From Synchiropus splendidus (lineage: Eukaryota > Chordata > Actinopteri > Syngnathiformes > Callionymidae), in the NCBI RefSeq assembly GCF_027744825.2, contig NW_026527059.1, forward strand, positions 558,001 to 622,000: DNA of 64,000 bases. The letters run 5' to 3'. Made by a program: the position numbers and the translations under genes. Of this stretch, positions 52,835 through 63,930 are shown one piece after another. The notes under the pieces are model-generated. The model saw nothing but the letters and a program-made list of their open reading frames with translations. It was not told the DNA's origin and made no database searches. How positions within the stretch are numbered: position 1 is the first letter of the stretch; each line of letters begins with the position of its first letter.

Positions 52835-55090
52835 CTATAGTGGGAGGTTAAAATTTCATGTTCTGAAGCTTCCCTGAAAAGTTATGGCACAATGCTTAAA
52901 AACGCTTTTCAGCCTGAGATAAGGTGGGTTTCGGAACGCCAAACATAAAAGTGTTGATAACTTTGGAAAAACACTTCAGACAGTTTAGATTTGATGTGCA
53001 ACTACTAGAAAGACCCTTTCTGCTATAGTGGGAGGTTAAAATTTCATGTTCTGAAGCTTTCCTGAAAAGTTATGGCACAATGCACAAAAACGCTTTTCAG
53101 CCTGAGATAAGGTGGGTTTCGGAACGCCAAACATAAAAGTGTTGATAACTTTTGAAAAACACTTCAGACCGCTTAGATTTGATGTGCAACTACTAGAAAG
53201 ACCCTTTCTGCTATAGTGGGAGGTTAAAATTTCATGTTCTGAAGCTTCCCTGAAAAGTTATGGCACAATGCACAAAAACGCTTTTCAGCCTGAGATAAGG
53301 TGGGTTTCGGAACGCCAAACATAAAAGTGTTGATAACTTTGGAAAAACACTTCAGACAGTTTAGATTTGATGTGCAACTACTAGAAAGACCCTTTCTGCT
53401 ATAGTGGGAGGTTAAAATTTCATGTTCTGAAGCTTCCCTGAAAAGTTATGGCACAATGCACAAAAACGCTTTTCAGCCTGAGATAAGGTGGGTTTCGGAA
53501 CGCCAAACATAAAAGTGTTGATAACTTTCGAAAAACACTTCAGAGAGCTTAGATTTGATGTGCACCTACTAGAAAGACCCTTTCTGCTATAGTGGGAGGT
53601 TAAAATTTCATGTTCTGAAGCTTTCCTGAAAAGTTATGGCACAATGCACAAAAACGCTTTTCAGCCTGAGATAAGGTGGGTTTCGGAACGCCAAACATAA
53701 AAGTGTTGATAACTTTTGAAAAACACTTCAGACAGCTTAGATTTGATGTGCAACTACTAGAAAGACCCTTTCTGCTATAGTGGGAGGTTAAAATTTCATG
53801 TTCTGAAGCTTCCCTGAAAAGTTATGGCACAATGCACAAAAACGCTTTTCAGCCTGAGATAAGGTGGGTTTCGGAACGCCAAACATAAAAGTGTTGATAA
53901 CTTTGGAAAAACACTTCAGACAGTTTAGATTTGATGTGCAACTACTAGAAAGACCCTTTCTGCTATAGTGGGAGGTTAAAATTTCATGTTCTGAAGCTTT
54001 CCTGAAAAGTTATGGCACAATGCACAAAAACGCTTTTCAGCCTGAGATAAGGTGGGTTTCGGAACGCCAAACATAAAAGTGTTGATAACTTTTGAAAAAC
54101 ACTTCAGACAGCTTAGATTTGATGTGCAACTACTAGAAAGACCCTTTCTGCTATAGTGGGAGGTTAAAATTTCATGTTCTGAGGCTTCCCTGAAAAGTTA
54201 TGGCACAATGCACAAAAACGCTTTTCAGCCTGAGATAAGGTGGGTTTCGGAACGCCAAACAAAAAAGTGTTGATAACTTTGGAAAAACACTTCAGACAGT
54301 TTAGATTTGATGTGCAACTACTAGAAAGACCCTTTCTGCTATAGTGGGAGGTTAAAATTTCATGTTCTGAAGCTTCCCTGAAAAGTTATGGCACAATGCG
54401 TAAACACGCTTTTCAGACTGAGATAAGGTGGGTTTCGGAACGCCAAACATAAAAGTGTAGATAACTTTGGAAAAACACTTCAGACAGTTTAGATTTGATG
54501 TGCAACTACTAGAAAGACCCTTTCTGCTATAGTGGGAGGTTAAAATTTCATGTTCTGAAGCTTTCCTGAAAAGTTATGGCACAATGCACAAAAACGCTTT
54601 TCAGCCTGAGATAAGGTGGGTTTCGGAACGCCAAACATAAAAGTGTTGATAACTTTTGAAAAACACTTCAGACAGCTTAGATTTGATGTGCAACTACTAG
54701 AAAGACCCTTTCTGCTATAGTGGGAGGTTAAAATTTCATGTTCTGAAGCTTCCCTGAAAAGTTATGGCACAATGCACAAAAACGCTTTTCAGCCTGAGAT
54801 AAGGTGGGTTTCGGAACGCCAAACATAAAAGTGTTGATAACTTTGGAAAAACACTTCAGACAGTTTAGATTTGACGTGCAACTACTAGAAAGACCCTTTC
54901 TGCTATAGTGGGAGGTTAAAATTTCATGTTCTGAAGCTTCCCTGAAAAGTTATGGCACAATGCACAAAAACGCTTTTCAGCCTGAGATAAGGTGGGTTTC
55001 GGAACGCCAAACATAAAAGTGTTGATAACTTTTGAAAAACACTTCAGACAGCTTAGATTTGATGTGCAACTACTAGAAAGACCCTTTCTG
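52835..55090. repeat. TT-led 12-monomer block copy 2 (M282-M293)
   Basis: Same order as 46255-48510, 35 monomers (6580 bp) downstream. It shares with copy 3 the marks GACCGCTT (M283), GAGGCTT (M289), GCGTAAACACGC with CAGACTGAG (M290) and GACGTGC (M292), so copies 2 and 3 are closest to each other. M289 has a private CAAAAAAGTG that alters the TATA-like offset 110-117 motif. Confidence 0.9.
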
Positions 55091-56782
55091 CTATAGTGGG
55101 AGGTTAAAATTTCATGTTCTGAAGCTTCCCTGAAAAGTTATGGCACAATGCACAAAAACGCTTTTCAGCCTGAGATAAGGTGGGTTTCGGAACGCCAAAC
55201 ATAAAAGTGTTGATAACTTTGGAAAAACACTTCAGACAGTTTAGATTTGATGTGCAACTACTAGAAAGACCCTTTCTGCTATAGTGGGAGGTTAAAATTT
55301 CATGTTCTGAAGCTTCCCTGAAAAGTTATGGCACAATGCACAAAAACGCTTTTCAGCCTGAGATAAGGTGGGTTTCGGAACGCCAAACATAAAAGTGTTG
55401 ATAACTTTCGAAAAACACTTCAGAGAGCTTAGATTTGATGTGCACCTACTAGAAAGACCCTTTCTGCTATAGTGGGAGGTTAAAATTTCATGTTCTGAAG
55501 CTTTCCTGAAAAGTTATGGCACAATGCACAAAAACGCTTTTCAGCCTGAGATAAGGTGGGTTTCGGAACGCCAAACATAAAAGTGTTGATAACTTTTGAA
55601 AAACACTTCAGACAGCTTAGATTTGATGTGCAACTGCTAGAAAGACCCTTTCTGCTATAGTGGGAGGTTAAAATTTCATGTTCTGAAGCTTCCCTGAAAA
55701 GTTATGGCACAATGCACAAAAACGCTTTTCAGCCTGAGATAAGGTGGGTTTCGGAACGCCAAACATAAATGTGTTGATAACTTTGGAAAAACACTTCAGA
55801 CAGTTTAGATTTGATGTGCAACTACTAGAAAGACCCTTTCTGCTATAGTGGGAGGTTAAAATTTCATGTTCTGAAGCTTTCCTGAAAAGTTATGGCACAA
55901 TGCACAAAAACGCTTTTCAGCCTGAGATAAGGTGGGTTTCGGAACGCCAAACATAAAAGTGTTGATAACTTTTGAAAAACACTTCAGACAGCTTAGATTT
56001 GATGTGCAACTACTAGAAAGACCCTTTCTGCTATAGTGGGAGGTTAAAATTTCATGTTCTGAAGCTTCCCTGAAAAGTTATGGCACAATGCGTAAACACG
56101 CTTTTCAGACTGAGATAAGGTGGGTTTCGGAACGCCAAACATAAAAGTGTAGATAACTTTGGAAAAACACTTCAGACAGTTTAGATTTGATGTGCAACTA
56201 CTAGAAAGACCCTTTCTGCTATAGTGGGAGGTTAAAATTTCATGTTCTGAAGCTTTCCTGAAAAGTTATGGCACAATGCACAAAAACGCTTTTCAGCCTG
56301 AGATAAGGTGGGTTTCGGAACGCCAAACATAAAAGTGTTGATAACTTTTGAAAAACACTTCAGACAGCTTAGATTTGATGTGCAACTACTAGAAAGACCC
56401 TTTCTGCTATAGTGGGAGGTTAAAATTTCATGTTCTGAAGCTTCCCTGAAAAGTTATGGCACAATACACAAAAACGCTTTTCAGCCTGAGATAAGGTGGG
56501 TTTCGGAACGCCAAACATAAAAGTGTTGATAACTTTGGAAAAACACTTCAGACAGTTTAGATTTGACGTGCAACTACTAGAAAGACCCTTTCTGCTATAG
56601 TGGGAGGTTAAAATTTCATGTTCTGAAGCTTCCCTGAAAAGTTATGGCACAATGCACAAAAACGCTTTTCAGCCTGAGATAAGGTGGGTTTCGGAACGCC
56701 CAACATAAAAGTGTTGATAACTTTTGAAAAACACTTCAGACAGCTTAGATTTGATGTGCAACTACTAGAAAGACCCTTTCTG
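55091..56782. repeat. M294-M302, truncated tandem copy of the TT-led block
   Basis: Directly follows copy 2 and repeats its order from the third monomer on: G131, C131/G147, T131, G131, T131, GT/A121 with GCGTAAACACGC and CAGACTGAG, T131, GACGTGC, T131. It lacks the TT monomer, the monomer after it and the GAGGCTT monomer. Private changes are CAACTGCTAG (M296), CATAAATGTG (M297), CAATACACA (M301) and CGCCCAACAT (M302). Confidence 0.85.
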
Positions 56783-59226
56783 CTATAGTGGGAGGTTAAA
56801 ATTTCATGTTCTGAAGCTTCCCTGAAAAGTTATGGCACAATGCACAAAAACGCTTTTCAGCCTGAGATAAGGTGGGTTTCGGAACGCCAAACATAAAAGT
56901 GTTGATAACTTTCGAAAAACACTTCAGACAGCTTAGATTTGATGTGCACCTACTAGAAAGACCCTTTCTGCTATAGTGGGAGGTTAAAATTTCATGTTCT
57001 GAAGCTTCCCTGAAAAGTTATGGCACAATGCGTAAAAACGCTTTTCAGCCTGAGATAAGGTGGGTTTCGGAACGCCAAACATAAAAGTGTAGATAACTTT
57101 GGAAAAACACTTCAGACAGTTTAGATTTGATGTGCAACTACTAGAAAGACCCTTTCTGCTATAGTGGGAGGTTAAAATTTCATGTTCTGAAGCTTTCCTG
57201 AAAAGTTATGGCACAATGCACAAAAACGCTTTTCAGCCTGAGATAAGGTGGGTTTCGGAACGCCAAACATAAAAGTGTTGATAACTTTTGAAAAACACTT
57301 CAGACAGCTTAGATTTGATGTGCAACTACTAGAAAGACCCTTTCTGCTATAGTGGGAGGTTAAAATTTCATGTTCTGAAGCTTCCCTGAAAAGTTATGGC
57401 ACAATGCACAAAAACGCTTTTCAGCCTGAGATAAGGTGGGTTTCGGAACGCCAAACATAAAAGTGTTGATAACTTTGGAAAAACACTTCAGACAGTTTAG
57501 ATTTGATGTGCAACTACTAGAAAGACCCTTTCTGCTATAGTGGGAGGTTAAAATTTCATGTTCTGAAGCTTCCCTGAAAAGTTATGGCACAATGCACAAA
57601 AACGCTTTTCAGCCTGAGATAAGGTGGGTTTCGGAACGCCAAACATAAAAGTGTTAATAACTTTGGAAAAACACTTCAGACAGTTTAGATTTGATGTGCA
57701 ACTACTAGAAAGACCCTTTCTGCTATAGTGGGAGGTTAAAATTTCATGTTCTGAAGCTTTCCTGAAAAGTTATGGCACAATGCACAAAAACGCTTTTCAG
57801 CCTGAGATAAGGTGGGTTTCGGAACGCCAAACATAAAAGTGTTGATAACTTTCGAAAAACACTTCAGAGAGCTTAGATTTGATGTGCACCTACTAGAAAG
57901 ACCCTTTCTGCTATAGTGGGAGGTTAAAATTTCATGTTCTGAAGCTTCCCTGAAAAGTTATGGCACAATGCGTAAAAACGCTTTTCAGTCTGAGATAAGG
58001 TGGGTTTCGGAACGCCAAACATAAAAGTGTTGATAACTTTGGAAAAACACTTCAGACAGTTTAGATTTGATGTGCAACTACTAGAAAGACCCTTTCTGCT
58101 ATAGTGGGAGGTTAAAATTTCATGTTCTGAAGCTTTTCTGAAAAGTTATGGCACAATGCACAAAAACGCTTTTCAGCCTGAGATAAGGTGGGTTTCGGAA
58201 CGCCAAACATAAAAGTGTTGATAACTTTTGAAAAACACTTCAGACAGCTTAGATTTGATGTGCAACTACTAGAAAGACCCTTTCTGCTATAGTGGGAGGT
58301 TAAAATTTCATGTTCTGAAGCTTCCCTGAAAAGTTATGGCACAATGCACAAAAACGCTTTTCAGCCTGAGATAAGGTGGGTTTCGGAACGCCAAACATAA
58401 AAGAGTTGATAACTTTGGAAAAACACTTCAGACAGTTTAGATTTGATGTGCAACTACTAGAAAGACCCTTTCTGCTATAGTGGGAGGTTAAAATTTCATG
58501 TTCTGAAGCTTCCCTGAAAAGTTATGGCACAATGCACAAAAACGCTTTTCAGCCTGAGATAAGGTGGGTTTCGGAACGCCAAACATAAAAGTGTTAATAA
58601 CTTTGGAAAAACACTTCAGACAGTTTAGATTTGATGTGCAACTACTAGAAAGACCCTTTCTGCTATAGTGGGAGGTTAAAATTTCATGTTCTGAAGCTTC
58701 CCTGAAAAGTTATGGCACAATGCACAAAAACGCTTTTCAGCCTGAGATAAGGTGGGTTTCGGAACGCCAAACATAAAAGTGTTAATAACTTTCGAAAAAC
58801 ACTTCAGAGAGCTTAGATTTGATGTGCACCTACTAGAAAGACCCTTTCTGCTATAGTGGGAGGTTAAAATTTCATGTTCTGAAGCTTCCCTGAAAAGTTA
58901 TGGCACAATGCGTAAAAACGCTTTTCAGCCTGAGATAAGGTGGGTTTCGGAACGCCAAACATAAAAGTGTTGATAACTTTGGAAAAACACTTCAGACAGT
59001 TTAGATTTGATGTGCAACTACTAGAAAGACCCTTTCTGCTATAGTGGGACGTTAAAATTTCATGTTCTGAAGCTTTCCTGAAAAGTTATGGCACAATGCA
59101 CAAAAACGCTTTTCAGCCTGAGATAAGGTGGGTTTCGGAACGCCAAACATAAAAGTGTTGATAACTTTTGGAAAACACTTCAGACAGCTTAGATTTGATG
59201 TGCAACTACTAGAAAGACCCTTTCTG
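56783..59226. repeat. M303-M315, anchor string and A122-rich monomers
   Basis: M303-M309 repeat the anchor order (C131/C167, GT/A121, T131, G131, A122, C131/G147/C167, GT). M310-M314 follow with a second A122 pair (M312-M313). M313-M315 match M264-M266, including GGGACGTT. Private changes are CAGTCTGAG (M309), GCTTTTCTG (M310), AAAGAGTTGAT (M311) and TTTTGGAAAAC (M315). Confidence 0.8.
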
Positions 59227-60544
59227 CTATAGTGGGAGGTTAAAATTTCATGTTCTGAAGCTTCCCTGAAAAGTTATGGCACAATGCACAAAAACGCTTT
59301 TCAGCCTGAGATAAGGTGGGTTTCGGAACGCCAAACATAAAAGTGTTGATAACTTTCGAAAAACACTTCAGACAGCTTAGATTTGATGTGCACCTACTAG
59401 AAAGACCCTTTCTGCTATAGTGGGAGGTTAAAATTTCATGTTCTGAAGCTTCCCTGAAAAGTTATGGCACAATGCGTAAAAACGCTTTTCAGCCTGAGAT
59501 AAGGTGGGTTTCGGAACGCCAAACATAAAAGTGTTGATAACTTTGGAAAAACACTTCAGGCAGTTTAGATTTGATGTGCAACTACTAGAAAGACCCTTTC
59601 TGCTATAGTGGGAGGTTAAAATTTCATGTTCTGAAGCTTCCCTGAAAAGTTATGGCACAATGCACAAAAACGCTTTTCAGCCTGAGATAAGGTGGGTTTC
59701 GGAACGCCAAACATAAAAGTGTTGATAACTTTGGAAAAACACTTCAGACAGTTTAGATTTGATGTGCAACTACTAGAAAGACACTTTCTGCTATAGTGGG
59801 AGGTTAAAATTTCATGTTCTGAAGCTTTCCTGAAAAGTTATGGCACAATGCACAAAAACGCTTTTCAGCCTGAGATAAGGTGGGTTTCGGAACGCCAAAC
59901 ATAAAAGTGTTGATAACTTTCGAAAAACACTTCAGAGAGCTTAGATTTGATGTGCACCTACTAGAAAGACCCTTTCTGCTATAGTGGGAGGTTAAAATTT
60001 CATGTTCTGAAGCTTCCCTGAAAAGTTATGGCACAATGCGTAAAAACGCTTTTCAGCCTGAGATAAGGTGGGTTTCGGAACGCCAAACATAAAAGTGTTG
60101 ATAACTTTGGAAAAACACTTCAGACAGTTTAGATTTGATGTGCAACTACTAGAAAAAGACCCTTTCTGCTATAGTGGGAGGTTAAAATTTCATGTTCTGA
60201 AGCTTTCCTGAAAAGTTATGGCACAATGCACAAAAACGCTTTTCAGCCTGAGATAAGGTGGGTTTCGGAACGCCAAACATAAAAGTGTTGATAACTTTCG
60301 AAAAACACTTCAGAGAGCTTAGATTTGATGTGCACCTACTAGAAAGACCCTTTCTGCTATAGTGGGAGGTTAAAATTTCATGTTCTGAAGCTTCCCTGAA
60401 AAGTTATGGCACAATGCACAAAAACGCTTTTCAGCCTGAGATAAGGTGGGTTTCGGAACGCCAAACATAAAAGTGTTGATAACTTTCGAAAAACACCTCA
60501 GAGAGCTTAGATTTGATGTGCACCTACTAGAAAGACCCTTTCTG
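59227..60544. repeat. CAGGCAG seven-monomer string copy 3 (M316-M322), with +2 insertion
   Basis: Same order as 42495-43810 and 50579-51894, including CAGGCAG (M317) and A181 (M318). M320 has a two-base A insertion (AGAAAAAGACC at about 60151), making the block 1318 bp. The same insertion recurs in M333. M322 has the private CACCTCAG. Confidence 0.85.
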
Positions 60545-61672
60545 CTATAGTGGGAGGTAAAAATTTCATGTTCTGAAGCTTCCCTGAAAAGTTATGGCAC
60601 AATGCGTAAAAACGCTTTTCAGCCTGAGATAAGGTGGGTTTCGGAACGCCAAACATAAAAGTGTTGATAACTTTGGAAAAACACTTCAGACAGTTTAGAT
60701 TTGATGTGCAACTACTAGAAAGACCCTTTCTGCTATAGTGGGAGGTTAAAATTTCATGTTCTGAAGCTTCCCTGAAAAGTTATGGCACAATGCACAAAAA
60801 CGCTTTTCAGCCTGAGATAAGGTGGGTTTCGGAACGCCAAACATAAAAGTGTTGATAACTTTGGAAAAACACTTCAGACAGTTTAGATTTGATGTGCAAC
60901 TACTAGAAAGACCCTTTCTGCTATAGTGGGAGGTTAAAATTTCATGTTCTGAAGCTTCCCTGAAAAGTTATGGCACAATGCACAAAAACGCTTTTCAGCC
61001 TGAGATAAGGTGGGTTTCGGAACGCCAAACATAAAAGTGTTGATAACTTTTGAAAAACACTTCAGACAGCTTAGATTTGATGTGCAACTACTAGAAAGAC
61101 CCTTTCTGCTATAGTGGGAGGTTAAAATTTCATGTTCTGAAGCTTCCCTGAAAAGTTATGGCACAATGCACAAAAACGCTTTTCAGCCTGAGATAAGGTG
61201 GGTTTCGGAACGCCAAACATAAAAGTGTTGATAACTTTCGAAAAACACTTCAGACAGCTTAGATTTGATGTGCACCTACTAGAAAGACCCTTTCTGCTAT
61301 AGTGGGAGGTTAAAATTTCATGTTCTGAAGCTTCCCTGAAAAGTTATGGCACAATGCGTAAAAACGCTTTTCAGCCTGAGATAAGGTGGGTTTCGGAACG
61401 CCAAACATAAAAGTGTAGATAACTTTGGAAAAACACTTCAGACAGTTTAGATTTGATGTGCAACTACTAGAAAGACCCTTTCTGCTATAGTGGGAGGTTA
61501 AAATTTCATGTTCTGAAGCTTTCCTGAAAAGTTATGGCACAATGCACAAAAACGCTTTTCAGCCTGAGATAAGGTGGGTTTCGAAACGCCAAACATAAAA
61601 GTGTTGATAACTTTTGAAAAACACTTCAGACAGCTTAGATTTGATGTGCAACTACTAGAAAGACCCTTTCTG
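60545..61672. repeat. M323-M328, partial anchor string
   Basis: GT with GGTAAAAATTT, two or three ordinary monomers, then C131/C167, GT/A121 and T38/T131, the anchor trio (M326-M328). It is followed directly by a TT monomer rather than the usual G131 and A122 monomers, so the anchor is cut short. M328 has TTTCGAAACGCC in a T131 monomer, elsewhere seen only in C131 monomers (M213, M218, M243). Confidence 0.75.
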
Positions 61673-63930
61673 CTATAGTGGGAGGTTAAAATTTCATGTT
61701 CTGAAGCTTCCCTGAAAAGTTATGGCACAATGCTTAAAAACGCTTTTCAGCCTGAGATAAGGTGGGTTTCGGAACGCCAAACATAAAAGTGTTGATAACT
61801 TTGGAAAAACACTTCAGACAGTTTAGATTTGATGTGCAACTACTAGAAAGACCCTTTCTGCTATAGTGGGAGGTTAAAATTTCATGTTCTGAAGCTTTCC
61901 TGAAAAGTTATGGCACAATGCACAAAAACGCTTTTCAGCCTGAGATAAGGTGGGTTTCGGAACGCCAAACATAAAAGTGTTGATAACTTTTGAAAAACAC
62001 TTCAGACCGCTTAGATTTGATGTGCAACTACTAGAAAGACCCTTTCTGCTATAGTGGGAGGTTAAAATTTCATGTTCTGAAGCTTCCCTGAAAAGTTATG
62101 GCACAATGCACAAAAACGCTTTTCAGCCTGAGATAAGGTGGGTTTCGGAACGCCAAACATAAAAGTGTTGATAACTTTGGAAAAACACTTCAGACAGTTT
62201 AGATTTGATGTGCAACTACTAGAAAGACCCTTTCTGCTATAGTGGGAGGTTAAAATTTCATGTTCTGAAGCTTCCCTGAAAAGTTATGGCACAATGCACA
62301 AAAACGCTTTTCAGCCTGAGATAAGGTGGGTTTCGGAACGCCAAACATAAAAGTGTTGATAACTTTCGAAAAACACTTCAGAGAGCTTAGATTTGATGTG
62401 CACCTACTAGAAAGACCCTTTCTGCTATAGTGGGAGGTTAAAATTTCATGTTCTGAAGCTTTCCTGAAAAGTTATGGCACAATGCACAAAAACGCTTTTC
62501 AGCCTGAGATAAGGTGGGTTTCGGAACGCCAAACATAAAAGTGTTGATAACTTTGGAAAAACACTTCAGACAGTTTAGATTTGATGTGCAACTACTAGAA
62601 AAAGACCCTTTCTGCTATAGTGGGAGGTTAAAATTTCATGTTCTGAAGCTTTCCTGAAAAGTTATGGCACAATGCACAAAAACGCTTTTCAGCCTGAGAT
62701 AAGGTGGGTTTCGGAACGCCAAACATAAAAGTGTTGATAACTTTGGAAAAACACTTCAGACAGTTTAGATTTGATGTGCAACTACTAGAAAGACCCCTTC
62801 TGCTATAGTGGGAGGTTAAAATTTCATGTTCTGAAGCTTTCCTGAAAAGTTATGGCACAATGCACAAAAACGCTTTTCAGCCTGAGATAAGGTGGGTTTC
62901 GGAACGCCAAACATAAAAGTGTTGATAACTTTTGAAAAACACTTCAGACAGCTTAGATTTGATGTGCAACTACTAGAAAGACCCTTTCTGCTATAGTGGG
63001 AGGTTAAAATTTCATGTTCTGAGGCTTCCCTGAAAAGTTATGGCACAATGCACAAAAACGCTTTTCAGCCTGAGATAAGGTGGGTTTCGGAACGCCAAAC
63101 ATAAAAGTGTTGATAACTTTGGAAAAACACTTCAGACAGTTTAGATTTGATGTGCAACTACTAGAAAGACCCTTTCTGCTATAGTGGGAGGTTAAAATTT
63201 CATGTTCTGAAGCTTCCCTGAAAAGTTATGGCACAATGCGTAAACACGCTTTTCAGACTGAGATAAGGTGGGTTTCGGAACGCCAAACATAAAAGTGTAG
63301 ATAACTTTGGAAAAACACTTCAGACAGTTTAGATTTGATGTGCAACTACTAGAAAGACCCTTTCTGCTATAGTGGGAGGTTAAAATTTCATGTTCTGAAG
63401 CTTTCCTGAAAAGTTATGGCACAATGCACAAAAACGCTTTTCAGCCTGAGATAAGGTGGGTTTCGGAACGCCAAACATAAAAGTGTTGATAACTTTTGAA
63501 AAACACTTCAGACAGCTTAGATTTGATGTGCAACTACTAGAAAGACCCTTTCTGCTATAGTGGGAGGTTAAAATTTCATGTTCTGAAGCTTCCCTGAAAA
63601 GTTATGGCACAATGCACAAAAACGCTTTTCAGCCTGAGATAAGGTGGGTTTCGGAACGCCAAACATAAAAGTGTTGATAACTTTGGAAAAACACTTCAGA
63701 CAGTTTAGATTTGACGTGCAACTACTAGAAAGACCCTTTCTGCTATAGTGGGAGGTTAAAATTTCATGTTCTGAAGCTTCCCTGAAAAGTTATGGCACAA
63801 TGCACAAAAACGCTTTTCAGCCTGAGATAAGGTGGGTTTCGGAACGCCAAACATAAAAGTGTTGATAACTTTTGAAAAACACTTCAGACAGCTTAGATTT
63901 GATGTGCAACTACTAGAAAGACCCTTTCTG
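61673..63930. repeat. TT-led 12-monomer block copy 3 (M329-M340), with +2 insertion
   Basis: Matches 52835-55090 at 47 monomers (8838 bp), with GACCGCTT (M330), GAGGCTT (M336), GCGTAAACACGC with CAGACTGAG (M337) and GACGTGC (M339). It differs at M333 (G131 where M286 has T131; +2 A insertion near 62599) and M334 (T38/G131 where M287 has C38; GACCCCTTCTG). Confidence 0.9.
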
